DNA from: Semisulcospira habei
Taxonomy: Eukaryota > Mollusca > Gastropoda > Semisulcospiridae
Direction: 5' to 3'
Length of the DNA: 64,000 nt
Assembly: GCA_036245525.1 (NCBI GenBank)
Contig: BTPG01000006.1
Span: 74,134,727-74,198,726 of the forward strand
Below are positions 19,845-31,524 of the stretch, piece by piece; position 1 is the stretch's first letter, and each line of letters opens with the position of its first letter. The notes beneath the pieces are model-generated. The model saw nothing but the letters and a program-made list of their open reading frames with translations. It had not been told where the DNA came from and did not search any database. The translations under genes were made by a program, and so were the position numbers.

Positions 19845-20033
19845 ATGAATTTTTTTTTCTAAATGTATTTTTTTTTTAAATACTTACCGATGGCATTACT
19901 ATTAATATGGAATACACTCTATAGCCTAGCGATTTCAGCCCAAAATTGTGTCCCTTACACAACTAGGGAGGAGACACCGGGGATCCAAGTATAGGAGCCC
20001 GGGTGGCCTCCCCTTACCAGCCTATACCGGCAA
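19845..20033. mobile_element. Short DIRS-related element S3, left part
   Basis: Left end aaatgtattttt then aaatacttaccgatggc, followed by gatttcagcccaaaattg and gtggcctccccttacc. It is cut at about 20034, where RTE LINE sequence begins at a shared caagc-type junction. Confidence 0.6.
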
Positions 20034-20604
20034 GCGTGAATGCTACTCCTTCTGTATGGGGGGCATTCTCCTCTTCATGACCTGAATACAGAATCATCTC
20101 CCCACTTAACAGCCTTTTCTGGCCAGACTGCGTCCATCTGGCTTCACTGATACCTAGCAGGGAAAGGTTGTACTTTTGCATTTCCGCTGCTATCTGGGCG
20201 GCCTTGCCGCTCTGGTACATGGTCTTGACGTTCCATGTGCCCATGGTTGTGTCCCTGGATAGAGAGAGGCGGCTCGGTCCTGTGGCTTCCGAAGACTTCC
20301 GGCTTTCACCACAGGACATCATAAGTCTTCTGGTAGAAGAACCTTCCTCCTCCAGGAAAGGAATTACTACTGTTAGTCTTTTCGTCGGCGTTTTTGTAGC
20401 TATTTCCTTTTTTGCAGGGTGGGGAAGCTACCCCCACGCCCAACCCCCTTAATAGGAGGACCAGGGGTTTTCTGTCGGGGTCACCTTCCCTTAGACCATG
20501 TTGGTTCACGGCACCTTATTTCATTCGGTGCACCCCTCTCACGAGGGACCCCCTATCCACCACCCGGGGGACGCGCCTCAACGCCATATGGTCCCAGCGC
20601 GAGG
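20034..20604 (-). mobile_element. RTE-like LINE fragment, 5' part only
   Basis: It contains the 5' end (..ggtcccagcgcgagg at 20604), the leader and the first about 100 residues of the endonuclease ORF (TMGTWNVKTMYQSGKAAQ, SEARWTQSG), then stops at 20034. The 3' part is missing, so it arose by a deletion joining S3 to the LINE interior, not by ordinary 5' truncation. Confidence 0.85.
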
Positions 20605-22867
20605 ACTGGGTCACTGTAGGCAGACCAGAAGAGTTCATCTGTAGACTGGATGTACACACAGTGTGTAACGATGGACTAGTGGCACAGTCAGTCAGGGGCA
20701 CAGTAGGTAGGCCAGACAAGTTCACATGCAGACTGCCTGTATTCACAGTACTACAATTCACATAGTTGAACTGTGACACCGAGGACAGCCTGTGTGAGTT
20801 CATGTGTAGACCGAGTAGGTGCAAAGGTACAGCAGGTGCAGTCAAGCGTGACTGCTACTGAGCCAGTAGAGCAAAAAACAGAAAAAGCCAAAGCATTTTC
20901 CACTCTGGAGAAAATGGTCCACAAAAAAGATACCAAAATGTAGCCCTGTTCATCATGAACATGAAGATGACATACTCCAAAAGGGACAATCAATACAGCC
21001 ACAATTACACATGAAACAATGGGAGAGAGGTTCACTCTGCCTGCAAGGCGTATGAACACAACTCACAACGAACACGGAGTCCAAACTGCGCCGTCTCCCT
21101 GCGCCATGAGCGCTCCTTCAAACTTATCCATTCCTGTGTATCCAAGACGAGGGTGTAAAGTCCCAGAACCGCGGACGCGAGGTCCCTCCCCATCTAGTCA
21201 GCCATTTCCACTGACTCCATCCATACTGCAGAGGCGGTTGTCAGTACTGGTGGAGCGCTCAGTATGGCTCCACCCTTGAAGTAGGTACCCCTAAGGATAC
21301 TCCCATGGCCTGATCTTCCTCCAATCCTCCCTGTGTCTGCCAAACGGGGGTGTAATGTACCAGCGTCTGCCCTCGGCAGGAAAACCCGTCTAGTCGGCCA
21401 TATCACTGACTCCATCCAAACCACAGAGGCGGTTGTCAGTGCTGGTGGAGCGCTCTCTATGGCTCCACCCTTGAAGTAGGTACCCCGAAGGATACTCCTT
21501 TGGCCTGATCTTCCTCCAATCCTCCCTGTGTCTGCCAATTGGGGGTGTAAAATACCAGCGTCTGCCCTAGGCAGGAACCGCCCATCTATCAGCCACGTAC
21601 TGACTAACCTCATACCATCCGAAGGCGGTTGTCAGAGATCAATGCCGTGACACGTAGCACTGTCCGCCGGTCCGGCGAAGAGGAAAGGGAAGATGACACA
21701 GAACCATGAGAAGGGTGTCCTACACGCACCGAATCTGAGCGCTGTGATATCCTTCGATCGCCTTCATCCTTCCATATTTAGGGCGGTGGCTACCAGAACC
21801 TCGGAAGCGAGGTCCCTCCCTATCTTGTCGGCCATTGCACTGACTCCATCCAAACCGCGAAAGTGGTTGTCAGTGCTGGTGGAGGGCTCTCTAAGGCTCT
21901 ACTCTCGAAAAAGGAACCCTGAAGGTTATCCCTTAATCCTTATGGCCTGTCTTGTCGGCGACTTAACCAGATTCCCCCCTGAGCGTTGCCTCGACGTTGC
22001 GACCCTCTTCCTTCTTCGTAATATCCCGGCGCTGACTCGTCCAACGGCCGTAGGGTCCAAAGGGCTCAGGGGATGGTTCCCCGCGACTGCTGCCTGAGTT
22101 CTCTTTATATCTTTTTGTTTGCCAGGAGGGCATGAAAGAGATCCAATCCGTGCGGGGAACCGAGCTCACTACACCTGTTTGCCAATAGGTGGCGGACCAG
22201 GGACAGGAGGTATCCTAGAGCAAGTAGCTCTGAGCTCAACGGTGCTATGCAAGATGCTTTGCTGTCCGCCGGCCTGGCATAAATCTCGTCCGCTGCCAGT
22301 CTTTATTAATCTCCAACGCCCGCTGGGGAACGTGGCAGCTCAATATTAGCACTGGAAGGGGCAGCAGTCCCCTCTTTGCGCCCGACAAAAGTATTATTCC
22401 TCTGCTTCATCTCTATGGCTGCAGTCGATATCAGCTGACGAACAAGTCTCTCTCTGCGATAGCAGGCCCACAGCTGTGACCAAGTTCCTCCTTCCAGGCC
22501 ACGCAACGAATGCAAGGTCGACTGGAGGGACAGCCCGAGTAGTGAAGGCAGACATCGTGTACATCATTAGGCCATAGGGGAACGCCACCATCGGTGCCGG
22601 TCCTCACCTAAACACTGTAAAATAGGACAGACAAAAGGCCACTACGAGAGCTCGAAGCCTCCTCAGAGGGTCCGAATTCCCGGTCAGCCTTGTACATAAA
22701 AGCAAGGGCCAAGATGTGACCCGATAAAAAAACATAACGTCCCCTGAGGCTATAGTAACCGAGGCTTTACCTTGTCATGTTCTAAGTGCGTAATCCCCAA
22801 GACCCAACACCAATCACCAATTCCTTGCACCAAACCACCCACAACACAGGAATCCTTCCATCGTTCT

Positions 22868-22902
<35 letters not shown>

Positions 22903-23176
22903 TTGTAAGTCCTCGTGAGCAGAGTTCACCAACTACCATCGGAGCACAAGTGCACACGATCGGTCTGACTCAGGTAAGCAATGATACTGACGAATAAGGG
23001 TGAGTGCGCCACCGGATACGGTAGTACGGGAGGCCACTCGGGAGTGCCCTGGTAATGGCACACCAGTGATTGGCGCCCTTAGAGGGCACCACAGTAAGTT
23101 TTTGGGGCTAAAATTGACATGCTAAGCGAAGTTTCCAGTTAGTAATGTCATCGGTAATGATTTTGAGAAAATAAAA
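20605..23176 (-). mobile_element. DIRS-like retrotransposon D3, 5' half
   Basis: The right end carries ttagtaatgtcatcggtaatg followed by ttttgagaaaataaaat, a diverged DIRS terminus. The interior contains the DIRS 5' landmark accgaggctttaccttg (22761-22777), a 29-T run (22871-22899) and a 195-bp repeat array. RT, RNase H and recombinase are absent. Assignment is by shared termini and landmarks; the interior is otherwise diverged. Confidence 0.6.
21212..21870. repeat. 195-bp in-frame tandem repeat in D3
   Basis: Copies start with tgactccatccaaac near 21212, 21407 and 21841, with a degenerate one near 21595. 195 is 65 codons, and the minus strand stays open through two copies with FLPRADAGTLHP, LADTGRIGGRSG and GTYFKGGAI repeated. 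This could be a repetitive gag-like segment or a minisatellite in a dead element. Confidence 0.75.
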
Positions 23177-23689
23177 TGATTATGCAATGTATCACCCTGT
23201 TCAGCCCTGAAACACTACAACAAAAGAAGGACCGACCATGAAACAGTCAAACCTGAGGTAACCACCCAAGGGACCACCAAAGAGTGGTTAGACAGATGGT
23301 CTTCTTACACATGTAAATAATAAATAATAATTACGCTATTTATAATGCACTTATCTTATAATAATTATAACTCTAAGCGCGCACTCAAAACTCGCGCACA
23401 CATGCGCACGCTTTTGACAATGACTCAGGTACCACAAATACATTACGACAGTCAGCTTGGGGTGGGGAGTGTGGTGATGTTATAGTGCTAGAACTGTTGA
23501 AAGAGGTGAGTTTTGAGAGCAGACTGGAAGGAGGAGAGAGAGTGTTTCTGATGGAGAGAGAGTGGGAGAGTGTTCCAGGTGGATGGACCGTAGACGGAGA
23601 AGGAGCAGGGGCCGAAAGTGCTGAGTTTGGTGCGGGGGATGTGGAGGCGGGGGATGTTCATCTAAGTTACAGAATGAAGACTATTGGCC

Positions 23690-23812
23690 AGTTGCATGAG
23701 TGAGCTTAGTCCTGTGCCAGCCACTAAGCAAGGTGCTCCGATTGTGCAAGAACAGCATATGATGCCTACTGGCACAAAACTACTCTGGAACCACCCTTGA
23801 AATGACATGGAA
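23690..23812. repeat. Palindromic-repeat and MITE-core fragments
   Basis: ccagttgcatgagtgagctt..agccactaagcaaggtg matches one arm of the palindrome at 60453-60540. It is followed by ctactctggaaccacccttg, a MITE-core arm. Both are fragments. Confidence 0.5.
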
Positions 23813-23939
23813 GAAATACCTCATGAACATTGGAGGACAACTTCACAAGTTGAGATTTTCCACCTCAGTGCTCCATGATCTAAATCAGTAAAGAATGGCA
23901 AAGCCCTTAAGGCTCGCATGCATGACTAATCCACATAAT

Positions 23940-25240
23940 TAACCTGACCTTTGTGACCTTGACCTGTCTGACAGGTCACTGAAATATGAATTATGCAAGT
24001 GTTTAAGTGTTGTAACATAAGTAAAAGGTTGTACCTTTGTACCTATAAAATCCATGTTTTTTTCTGAAAATATATACAGTTTTCACATACAGTTTTGTCA
24101 ACCTCCAGCAACCCTTGACCTTTGCGAGTAGTAAACCAAATCAGTATACACAGAAAGGTCTTATCATCAGCTACCATGCTGCCAAATCTGGCTGAAAATT
24201 CTACCCAAAAAGGAGATATTTTTCATATCATTTGCTGATCTTTTGTCATACAGAGATCACATCACAAGCGAGGAAATGGGAAGCAGAATCAGGCAAGCCA
24301 TCGGTCCCTATGAAGACTTCTTAGCCATTGTGAAAAAACGCAAACTGAAGTGGTATGGGCATGTCACGCGTTCAGCAGGGCTTGCCAAAACAATCCTGCA
24401 AGGCACTGTGCAAGGAGGACGAAGGAGAGGACGACAGAGGAAAAGATGGGAGGACAATATCTCAGTGTGGACAGGACTGAAGCTGGGCAATACGCTGAGA
24501 ATGGCAGAGAACAGAGAGGAATGGAGGGAGATGGTTGCCAAGTCATCAGTGGTGCCCCAATGGTCGGCAAGACTACGGGATATAGATAGATAGATAGATC
24601 TTTTGTCACCCTTGAGCTTTCCCAGGAGTCATCCAAATTAGCATGCATATGAAAGTGTTACCATCAAGTATCTCCAAATGAGGTATGGGATGGAAGTTTT
24701 AAAAAAACATTTTTTGGTCCACAAATGGCTATTTATGGCCTATTTCCTGATCTCTTGTGGTCCTTGACCTTTCTGAGTGGTCATCCAAAATAGTATGCAT
24801 ATTGTCATCTTATCATTAGGAATCTCTGCATTAAGTTTGGATTTAACGTTGTGAATAGTACTTGAGAAAAAAAAGTTTTGTCAAAATATGACTATTTTTT
24901 ACCTATTTCCTGATCTCATGTGACCCTTGACCTTTCAAAGGGTCATCCAAATTAGCAAACCTAGGAATGTCTTACCATAAGGTATCTTTGTACCAAATTT
25001 GGGTTTGATATTGTGTGAATGGTATATGAAATTTTTTTGTAAAAATCAAAATATGGCTATTTTTTACCTATTTCTGAATCCTGTGACCTTGGCTTTACCT
25101 TTGAGAGAAGTCACTGAAATTGTTATGTTTTAAAAGGTCTTGCCCCAAAATATCCTTGGGATAAATTTGAAGACTGTGGCTTAAATAGTCTCTGAGAAAA
25201 TGGCAACATTAAAGTTGATGACGGACGATGTGGATGGATG
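23940..25240. repeat. About 190-bp degenerate tandem repeats with TGACCTTTGACC-like motifs
   Basis: Repeated phrases are cttgacctttctgag, gtcatccaaattagcatgc, cttaccataaggtatct and tggctattttttaccta, recurring about every 190 bp for about six units. A 348-bp LINE is inserted at 24249-24596. Similar arrays are widespread in molluscan genomes (general knowledge); no coding function is apparent. Confidence 0.65.
24249..24596 (+). mobile_element. 5'-truncated LINE with (GATA)n tail and 12-bp TSD
   Basis: The TSD gatcttttgtca is at 24237-24248 and 24597-24608. The insert encodes, to a stop, the C-terminus of a LINE ORF2: SYRDHITSEEMGSRIRQAIG, then KRKLKWYGHVTRSAGLAKTI, then GGRRRGRQRKRWEDNI. It ends in tagatagatagat. 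This differs from the RTE-like family here. No RT motifs remain. Confidence 0.9.
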
Positions 25241-25362
25241 ACCACTGGCCCATTACACATATTCACTTTGCTATCACATGTTAGGCCAAATTTTAGGAGG
25301 ACCAAAACAAACAAAAACACATGCAAACACTTTGAGCGAAACATGCACACACATGTACTGAC

Positions 25363-25488
25363 CAGGTAGCAATTTGCGAGCAATGTTTTCCGCCATGCGC
25401 AGAAGGGGTCCAGAGCAAGGCCAGCCAGGCTCAAGCTCCATTCCCGCTCTCTTCATGATCAGGTGGGCCGACAGCAGACCACCCACAA
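25363..25488 (-). CDS. EDEM2: EDEM2-like exon 4 (GH47 domain)
   Basis: The acceptor attttgcag is followed by TT GTG GGT; the donor is CTACCTG then gtcagtac; 126 bp. With the split codon it reads [16 protein letters not shown], then [18 protein letters not shown], then NIARKLLP. It matches EDEM2 [39 protein letters not shown]. The trailing G completes Ala at the start of exon 5. Confidence 0.95.
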
Positions 25489-25975
25489 CTGCAAAATAAG
25501 AAAACAATGCAGTCCTCTGTGCTTTTACATATCATGAATGTGTTTGTGCAAATACCTGCTACATAAACCCAAAGCAGGTCAACCACAGGTATTGCCCCTA
25601 AGCAGTATACAGGGGCTGCTTCGCTTGATTACTGTGAAGACTGTGGCATGGATGCTCCTAACAGTAACAGTCATACAGGTAATTTCAGGTGAGTACCATA
25701 TGGTGGAGATGGACACGAGAATTTGAGATGTAAATAAGGCCACTCCTTGCTATCAAGAGGTATAGAGATTCTCATGAGCACTTACTGCTGCAGGGGCTCA
25801 TGAGAATGTATGCCCCTTGCGGATGGAGTAGGCTGGCTGAATCCAGTGTATGCATGAATGAGCTCCATGCCAGCCATTGTTTCTGATAAATCTTATGTGC
25901 TAATATCACCCATGGAAAATGTATTGATCACATACACTTCAAAGGTAGTAATGATTCCATAACCTTGAAAAATAA

Positions 25976-26059
25976 CCCTTTGGATGTCAGTAGCAGTTTA
26001 TGTCACGGTGATTCCTGTCGGAATCGTCTCGACATAAACCACTACCGACATCCAAAGGG
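25976..26059. mobile_element. Small CCCTTTGG hairpin MITE, 69 bp from EDEM2 exon 3
   Basis: Inverted repeats ccctttggatgtcagtagc and accgacatccaaaggg, with inner arms gtttatgtc/gacataaac. It resembles piggyBac-type ends, with degenerate TTAA-like flanks (ataa, ctaa). A related sequence with ctgtcggtagtgggtt..gacagccaaagggttaa is at about 53200-53271. Confidence 0.55.
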
Positions 26060-26128
26060 CTAAAATCAACATCAAGTAACTCACAACATCACAGACTATG
26101 TGAATGATCAAAATACATCATACTGCAC

Positions 26129-26280
26129 CTCGAATGTTGGACTCAAAGACAGAGACATTGATGTCCATATCAAAGAAACTCTCAGACTTGTCGATCAGGA
26201 GTTTGGACACCCTGCGGAACTCGGAGTAGTTTCCCATTACAGCCAAAGTGTCCAAGGCATCGATCAGAGTGAGAGAGTAG
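26129..26280 (-). CDS. EDEM2: EDEM2-like exon 3 (GH47 domain)
   Basis: The acceptor attcttttcag is followed by C TAC TCT; the donor is ATTCGAG then gtgcag; 152 bp. With AG from exon 2 it reads [20 protein letters not shown], then [13 protein letters not shown], then [13 protein letters not shown]. The Glu in FESNIR is a GH47 active-site acid and is present. It matches EDEM2 [34 protein letters not shown] short DIRS-related element (S4) starts only about 15 bp upstream of the acceptor. Confidence 0.95.
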
Positions 26281-26296
26281 CTGAAAAGAATAGAAA

Positions 26297-26606
26297 AAAT
26301 GAATTTTTCTCTAAAATGTATTTTTTCGAAAAATACTTACTATTAGGAATGCCTCTTAGCTAGCACAATTTCAGCCAAAAATTGGTTGTGTACCTATATG
26401 GCAGGGGAGATAACCTAGGGGCGCCGAAACCTAGGAGTACCCCGAGTAGCCTCCTGTCCAACTCCATCCGGTCATGCCTAGCGGATTCCCACCAGTCTGT
26501 TCGCTTAGCTGACTAGCCGCAAGCGGGGCAGGTGGGAGAGTCCTTCAAGTAATGTCATCGGTAAGTATTCTTCGAAAAAATACATTTTAGAGAAAAATTA
26601 ATTTTT
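26297..26606. mobile_element. Short DIRS-related element S4
   Basis: Left end attttttcgaaaaatactta; right end gtaatgtcatcggtaag then tattcttcgaaaaaatac. The left core has lost ccgatg. The interior carries cctctta-gctagcacaatttc, gagtagcctcctgtcc and ccgcaagcggggcaggtgg, as in S1. It abuts EDEM2 exon 3 on one side and S5 on the other. Confidence 0.7.
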
Positions 26607-26906
26607 CTCTAAAATGTATTTTTTCGAAAAATACTTAACGATGATATTACTATTAGGAAACGTGTCTAAGCTAGACTAATTTTAGCCCAAAATTGTTGTG
26701 TACATGGTAGGGGAGGTAACAAGGGGCGCTATAGCCTAGGCCGTGAACCGAGTAGCCCCTACTTCATCCCATCTGGGCACGCGCCCACCGGATGCTTACC
26801 AGTCTGTTTCTGAGCAGAACAGCGGCAAGCGGGGTATGTGGGAGGGTCATCCGAGTAATATCATCTGTAAGTATTCTTCCAAAAAATACATTTTAGAGAA
26901 AAATTA
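26607..26906. mobile_element. Short DIRS-related element S5, tandem with S4
   Basis: Left end tttttcgaaaaatacttaac then gatgatattac; right end gtaatatcatctgtaag then tattcttccaaaaaatac. It follows S4 directly, sharing the tctctaaaatg/cattttagaga outer arms, and is followed directly by the D4 left terminus. Confidence 0.7.
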
Positions 26907-27055
26907 ATTTGTTTCCTCAAAACACATTACCGTTGATATTACTATTAGGAAGAATGACGAAGAGGAGGTGGGTGCCACTATAATGCCCCTAAACCCTAGT
27001 TACTTGCCAATGAGGCCCACCCTCCCAAGCAACCTCCCGATAATTTTAGCGAAGA

Positions 27056-28090
27056 TTACCAATGGCACCTGGGGCGCCGGGAGGAAGTGTTGCTCCGCCG
27101 TGATGTCTCCCACCAGCAAAGGTTCTGGCGCTGACTGGAGAGGCTCCTCAGGTAGAATCGGGCAAAGGTCGACTGCGCTTGCCATCCCCCGGCCGCCACG
27201 ATATTTGTGACCGCGCAGTTGCGGTCGACCGTTAGTCTAGCAGTCATGGCTCTGACTTCGTGCGCCCTGATGTTCATTCGTTTGGCTGCATCCTGGGAGA
27301 TCCTGGTAGGGAAGCGTATCACCCAACGGAGCCAGGATGATATCGTCCGGGCCGAGATGTCATGTCTACCTGGGGACAGAGGGAGGAGAAGGCGGGTGTG
27401 TCCCCTGCGTAGTGGCTTGTTCCGGCGCAGGTAAAACGCGTAAAGCCCTCACCGGGTCCTGTTGTCTGGACTCTCGGGAAGAGCCTGGACTCGTAAGGAG
27501 GAAGAGAGCACTTGAGGGGCAGCCAAAGGAGATCGGGCCTTGGCGCGAACTGCAAGTATGCGGGCCATGCTGAAAGGGCGTGCAGCTCGACCCTGGAGGC
27601 AGAGGTGAGGGCTAGTAGGAAGCAAGTCTTTCGCGTCACGTCCGGCAACTGCGCCAACTGGAAAGGGTTAAAGCAGGCAGGGTTGAGCCAGGTCAGCACC
27701 CGGGGCAGGTCCCATCGAGCAAAGGGCGGACCATTGTAGCCTGAAGGAGGCCATAAGATCGGTGAGGTCCTGCAGTCGCCAGGGTCAGATCATCCCCAAT
27801 GCCGGTACGTGTCAGCGATCATAGCCAGGTAGCCCCGAACAGTGATTGGCGCTGAATGCTGGTCGGTGAACAGCCAGAGAAAAACTCTGCCAGCTGGGGG
27901 ACACCGTCAAATGCGTGGGGCAGAGTCGTTTGTCATCACACCCATGGCACAGGACTCGCCACTTCCCTTCGTAGACCCGTCTGGTCGAGGATCTGCGAGC
28001 TGTAGCGATGGCCTCCACTGCTGCACCTGAGAAGCCTCTAGCCACGAGGGCTCGCCGCACCATCTCCAGGCGTGGTGGAGAAGGAGTCAG
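27056..28090 (-). pseudogene. DIRS tyrosine recombinase remnant (D4)
   Basis: The N-terminal block (28090-27830) has RRALVARGFSGAAVEAIAT, SSTRRVYEGKWRVLCHGC and SWQSFSLAVH. The middle block (27699-27600) has MLTWLNPACFNPFQL and TCFLLALTSASRVELHAL (catalytic Arg in SASR). The C-terminal block (27322-27056) has IRAHEVRAM (HxxR) and GWQAQSTFARFYLR (catalytic Tyr). All catalytic positions are present, but in three frames. Confidence 0.82.
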
Positions 28091-28559
28091 TTGGGCAAGG
28101 ATAGGACAGCGCCTGTCGCGGTAGCTTGAGCGTCGTGCATGGTGTGGGAAGCCGCAGTGGGGGGAGCCAAGGTGAGGTTCACAGGGTCGGAGGTCCGTGA
28201 CTTTGTCCAGCATAACGGGCCACCAGGAACAGGACCGCATTGAGCCCTCTGAGCTGTGTGACGAGAGTTCTCGGGACTTGTAATCAACGTGAGTGGTTTC
28301 ACGGCGCGGGTCAGAGGCCAGTGATCCATGAGCACCTGCCCCAGGAAGTGTCCACCCGGAACAGGACTGCATTGCCATCTTAGCTGAGCCGGAGCTTGGA
28401 GTTAGCACCGTAGGAGGTACGGCGAGGCGACGAGGCCATCCCAAGAGAGGTAGAGAGCGTCGACCACTCAGGCTAGCGGCAATGGAACGGCGGAGGTCAA
28501 AGCGAGGAAGCTGTCGGTACCAAGTCGGCGCGATCATAGGGAACTCACAGCCGCGCTGA

Positions 28560-29640
28560 TCGCCCGAAGATGTCCGGATGGCGCGACCACTTGGAGCGGA
28601 GCTGCTGGCCGCGATGTGCGATGGAGTTGGCAAGTCATGCGGAAGTCCCGTGAAGACTCTTTCTCGGGTAGCAACATCTCTACTGCGCACCAACGGAGCC
28701 ACCAGCAGAGGAGGAAGGAAGGGCGAGGATCCGCGTCCCGCCCTGCTTCTAACGTAGTCGACAACTGCAGCGCTGTCGGAGAGGACGAGAAGCTCCTGAC
28801 GTCGCTGACGTGATAACCGACGCTTGGCCACGAGGTCCGGAGCACATCCGCCGAAGACTGAGTAGAATCTCTGTAGCAGGTGAGCACCCGCAGCGGCGTG
28901 ACTTGCGACGGTGCCAGGGACATCTGGGGTGAAGGTGAGAAGAAGTATCTCCCGTCGCAAGGAAGATGGGATCCGCCCAGCGAAGAAGGTGAGGACGGAG
29001 CAACGGCCGCACCCGAACCTGAGACTCGAGGTCGTCCGACGAGGGTCGTCCATGGAGAAGCGAGAGCAGCTGAAGCAGGGGGGGGGGGGGGGGGGGGCAG
29101 TAGAGGCATCGTAGGGGACAAAGGTCCGCTGCAGTACCTACCAGATCCTAAAGCTGAAGTCATCGTCTGGCGTAGGACGCCTGCTCTTGAAACACCCGCC
29201 GCGCTGGATTCGCAAACCGCTGAATCTGCCACTCCTGAAGTCGTCTTTCGTGAGGTCGATGCGTGATTCCATCCCTAGGCCAAACGGCGCTACGATGTGA
29301 AGTCGGACTTGCCCACGTAGACCAGGAAGCTGAGCTTGTCAAAGAATCCAGAAGTGCATCTCGATCATTCTCCAACGAGGACCCCGACCGGTATCGCACG
29401 AGAAGATCGATTAGGGAAGTGGAGCATGAAGACATCCAACTTGTGCTGTCCACTAAGACGAACCACTACGGTTGAAACCTCAGAGGCAGTGACTGACACC
29501 GAATGGAGCGCGCGACACTGGCAATCACACCGCCGAAGGCCAACCAGAGGAAACCTCTGGAGACGGGCTGTCTGTTGATGTACAGAATTTGAATTCTTCT
29601 CCCAGGATGTCTCCGACCGGTTCCGCAAATGCTGATCGTC
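28560..29640 (-). pseudogene. DIRS RNase H and RT remnants (D4)
   Basis: The RNase H region (about 28830-28560) has QELLVLSDSAAVVDYVRS, matching the D6 block QELLVLSDNSTLVSYFQN with the SD acidic residue. Upstream (29640-28830) lie out-of-frame RT thumb/connection pieces that match D6 (VADSAVCESSAAGVS against IQKLANLARQVS). No YxDD box could be read. Heavily mutated. Confidence 0.6.
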
Positions 29641-29850
29641 TAGGGACGTTGACGTGGCTGTACAAAGACGTCCAACAGGCCCAGTCCACTACAGCCTGCA
29701 GAAGCGGTAGAACGCCCAGAGGCTGCGGAAGAGCCGACGGGAAGTGCGCGACACTGGAAGACCACGCCGACAGTCGGGAGGTCGAGGCCGCAGCGCAGTG
29801 TTAACCCAAAGCACCCGTGCACACGAAGTGGTAGCCGGCAAGGCGGCGAC

Positions 29851-31288
29851 CCAGTATAGTCTAGCAGCTGCCCTTCATAGACGATCAGCCGTTTATGAGA
29901 TAGTGATTTTCTAGAGAGTAACAAAGGTTTGGGTATATCAAAATGAAGTCTAGTATGAATAAAAGCAGTGCGCGCTCGTTTTAAACCGCCGGAGGATGGA
30001 GACATTTTTCTGTAGCACATTTTGTTTCCAGTATGGCTGCAGACGAAACCAGGACCGTAGCGGCCATGTTTACAGGGGATCAGTAGTTTACACGGGTCTC
30101 ATTGTTCCTGTATTCAGTGGTAGTATGCACTATATGTCACTTAAAAGGATTTCATTTTTTAAAGTAAAATTTTCACACTTAGATATATTAAGAGAAGAAA
30201 CAATTACGAAAACGCTTGCCTTGAACTCAAAATTAATATCGTTACTCAACAATAAGGTATCCCAAATCACGTGATCAAAACATCACGTGATGCCACGACC
30301 TCCGCGGACGTGAATTTTGGTGTGCCGACGGGTTCTTTTTGATTTGTTCTACATAAGCTTGTTTGTTTAAAAAAAAAAAAGCAAACGTGTAAAGTTGCTG
30401 TGTGGATTTTTACTGCTTGATAAAGGTTTGTCACGTTTATTTCCATTCACTTTACCATCGCTTTGCCCGTTTCATTTCGACAACACAGCACCAAAACAAA
30501 ACGCAACCCACAACACAAACGCTATCTTCAAAACCTATGCTGCATTCTGTAAAAGAAAAAGAGTGCCACACCACTTGGTTTTAACTGTCATGGCTGAGCA
30601 AAGTTTCGGAACTTGATTAATTATTTTATGCAGCAGTAACATTTATTTTAATCAGTTGCACTGACAAGCTATGTTGTGATGTGCGATCACTGCCAGTGCC
30701 AATTATGCAGTCTCAGTGATCACTGATGGTACAGTACACTTCACACTGAAAAAAAAATACACAGCACAATGTGAACACACTTGGAAGTTCATGCAATGCT
30801 TTGTTTAAAATTGAACCCTATCTTGCTAGCAGTAGCCTACTGCACAAAAGAGGAACTTATTTTGCTGCTGTGTTATTTGCAGTTTGTCTGCATATAGACA
30901 TTTGCAGTTCGCTGCAAGGATTTTTAGCAGCTGACATTAGCACTGACATATTGGGATTAAAACGAGAAAGAAAACGGAGAAAGGTGACACAGAGATGATT
31001 TAATAAATCAGTCAAGTGATCAAATGAATGAGATATCTATGTTTTATAATAAACAGCTAGTTATGGGGGGGGGGGGGGGGGGGGGAGAGGAGGCACATAC
31101 TTTATAATGTACACGTACTATTTCTTTCAGTGTTTCCATTACCCACTCATAACACCATTAGACTCGATGAGTTGTCATGTTTTGAGTGGTTTACAAAATA
31201 CATGTACTTGTTGCTGTTACATTATCTTCTTACTGGTTTTGACATTTCGCTGTAAGATTTACAGTCCCATACTTTAAGCGTGTTCCCC
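29851..31288. other. Non-coding intron DNA with a 21-G run
   Basis: AT-rich DNA in EDEM2 intron 2 (between exons 2 and 3). A run of 21 G is at 31065-31085. Nothing else structured or coding was recognised. Confidence 0.45.
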
Positions 31289-31524
31289 CTAACGCACACA
31301 GTTAGTTAGTTAGTTATTTGGGTTTAACGCCGAGCAGGCGACTAAGGCCATCTCACGGCGGGATGGGTAAAAATCTGGTCAGCCAGACTAAAAGCAAGGT
31401 CTTAAGACAAGATGTAAATATAGATTAAAAATCTCAGGCTAAAATGTCGCACATGTCTTTAAAAGAAATGTCTACAGACTCTCAAAAAGGGCAAATAAAA
31501 AAGATTCACATAGTCTATGAATGC

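Larger units (their letters stand above)
26907..29850 (-). mobile_element. DIRS-like retrotransposon D4, 3' half
   Basis: The left terminus is tttgtttcctcaaaacac then attaccgttgatattac. Reading into the element: recombinase, RNase H and part of RT, all decayed. It stops near 29850 without a right terminus; gag and the 5' end are lost. A run of 20 G is at 29078-29097. Confidence 0.75.

Noticed and set aside
22750..22932. Lys-rich ORF over the 29-T run
   Set aside because: Poly-Lys comes from the homopolymer; no coding signal on either side.
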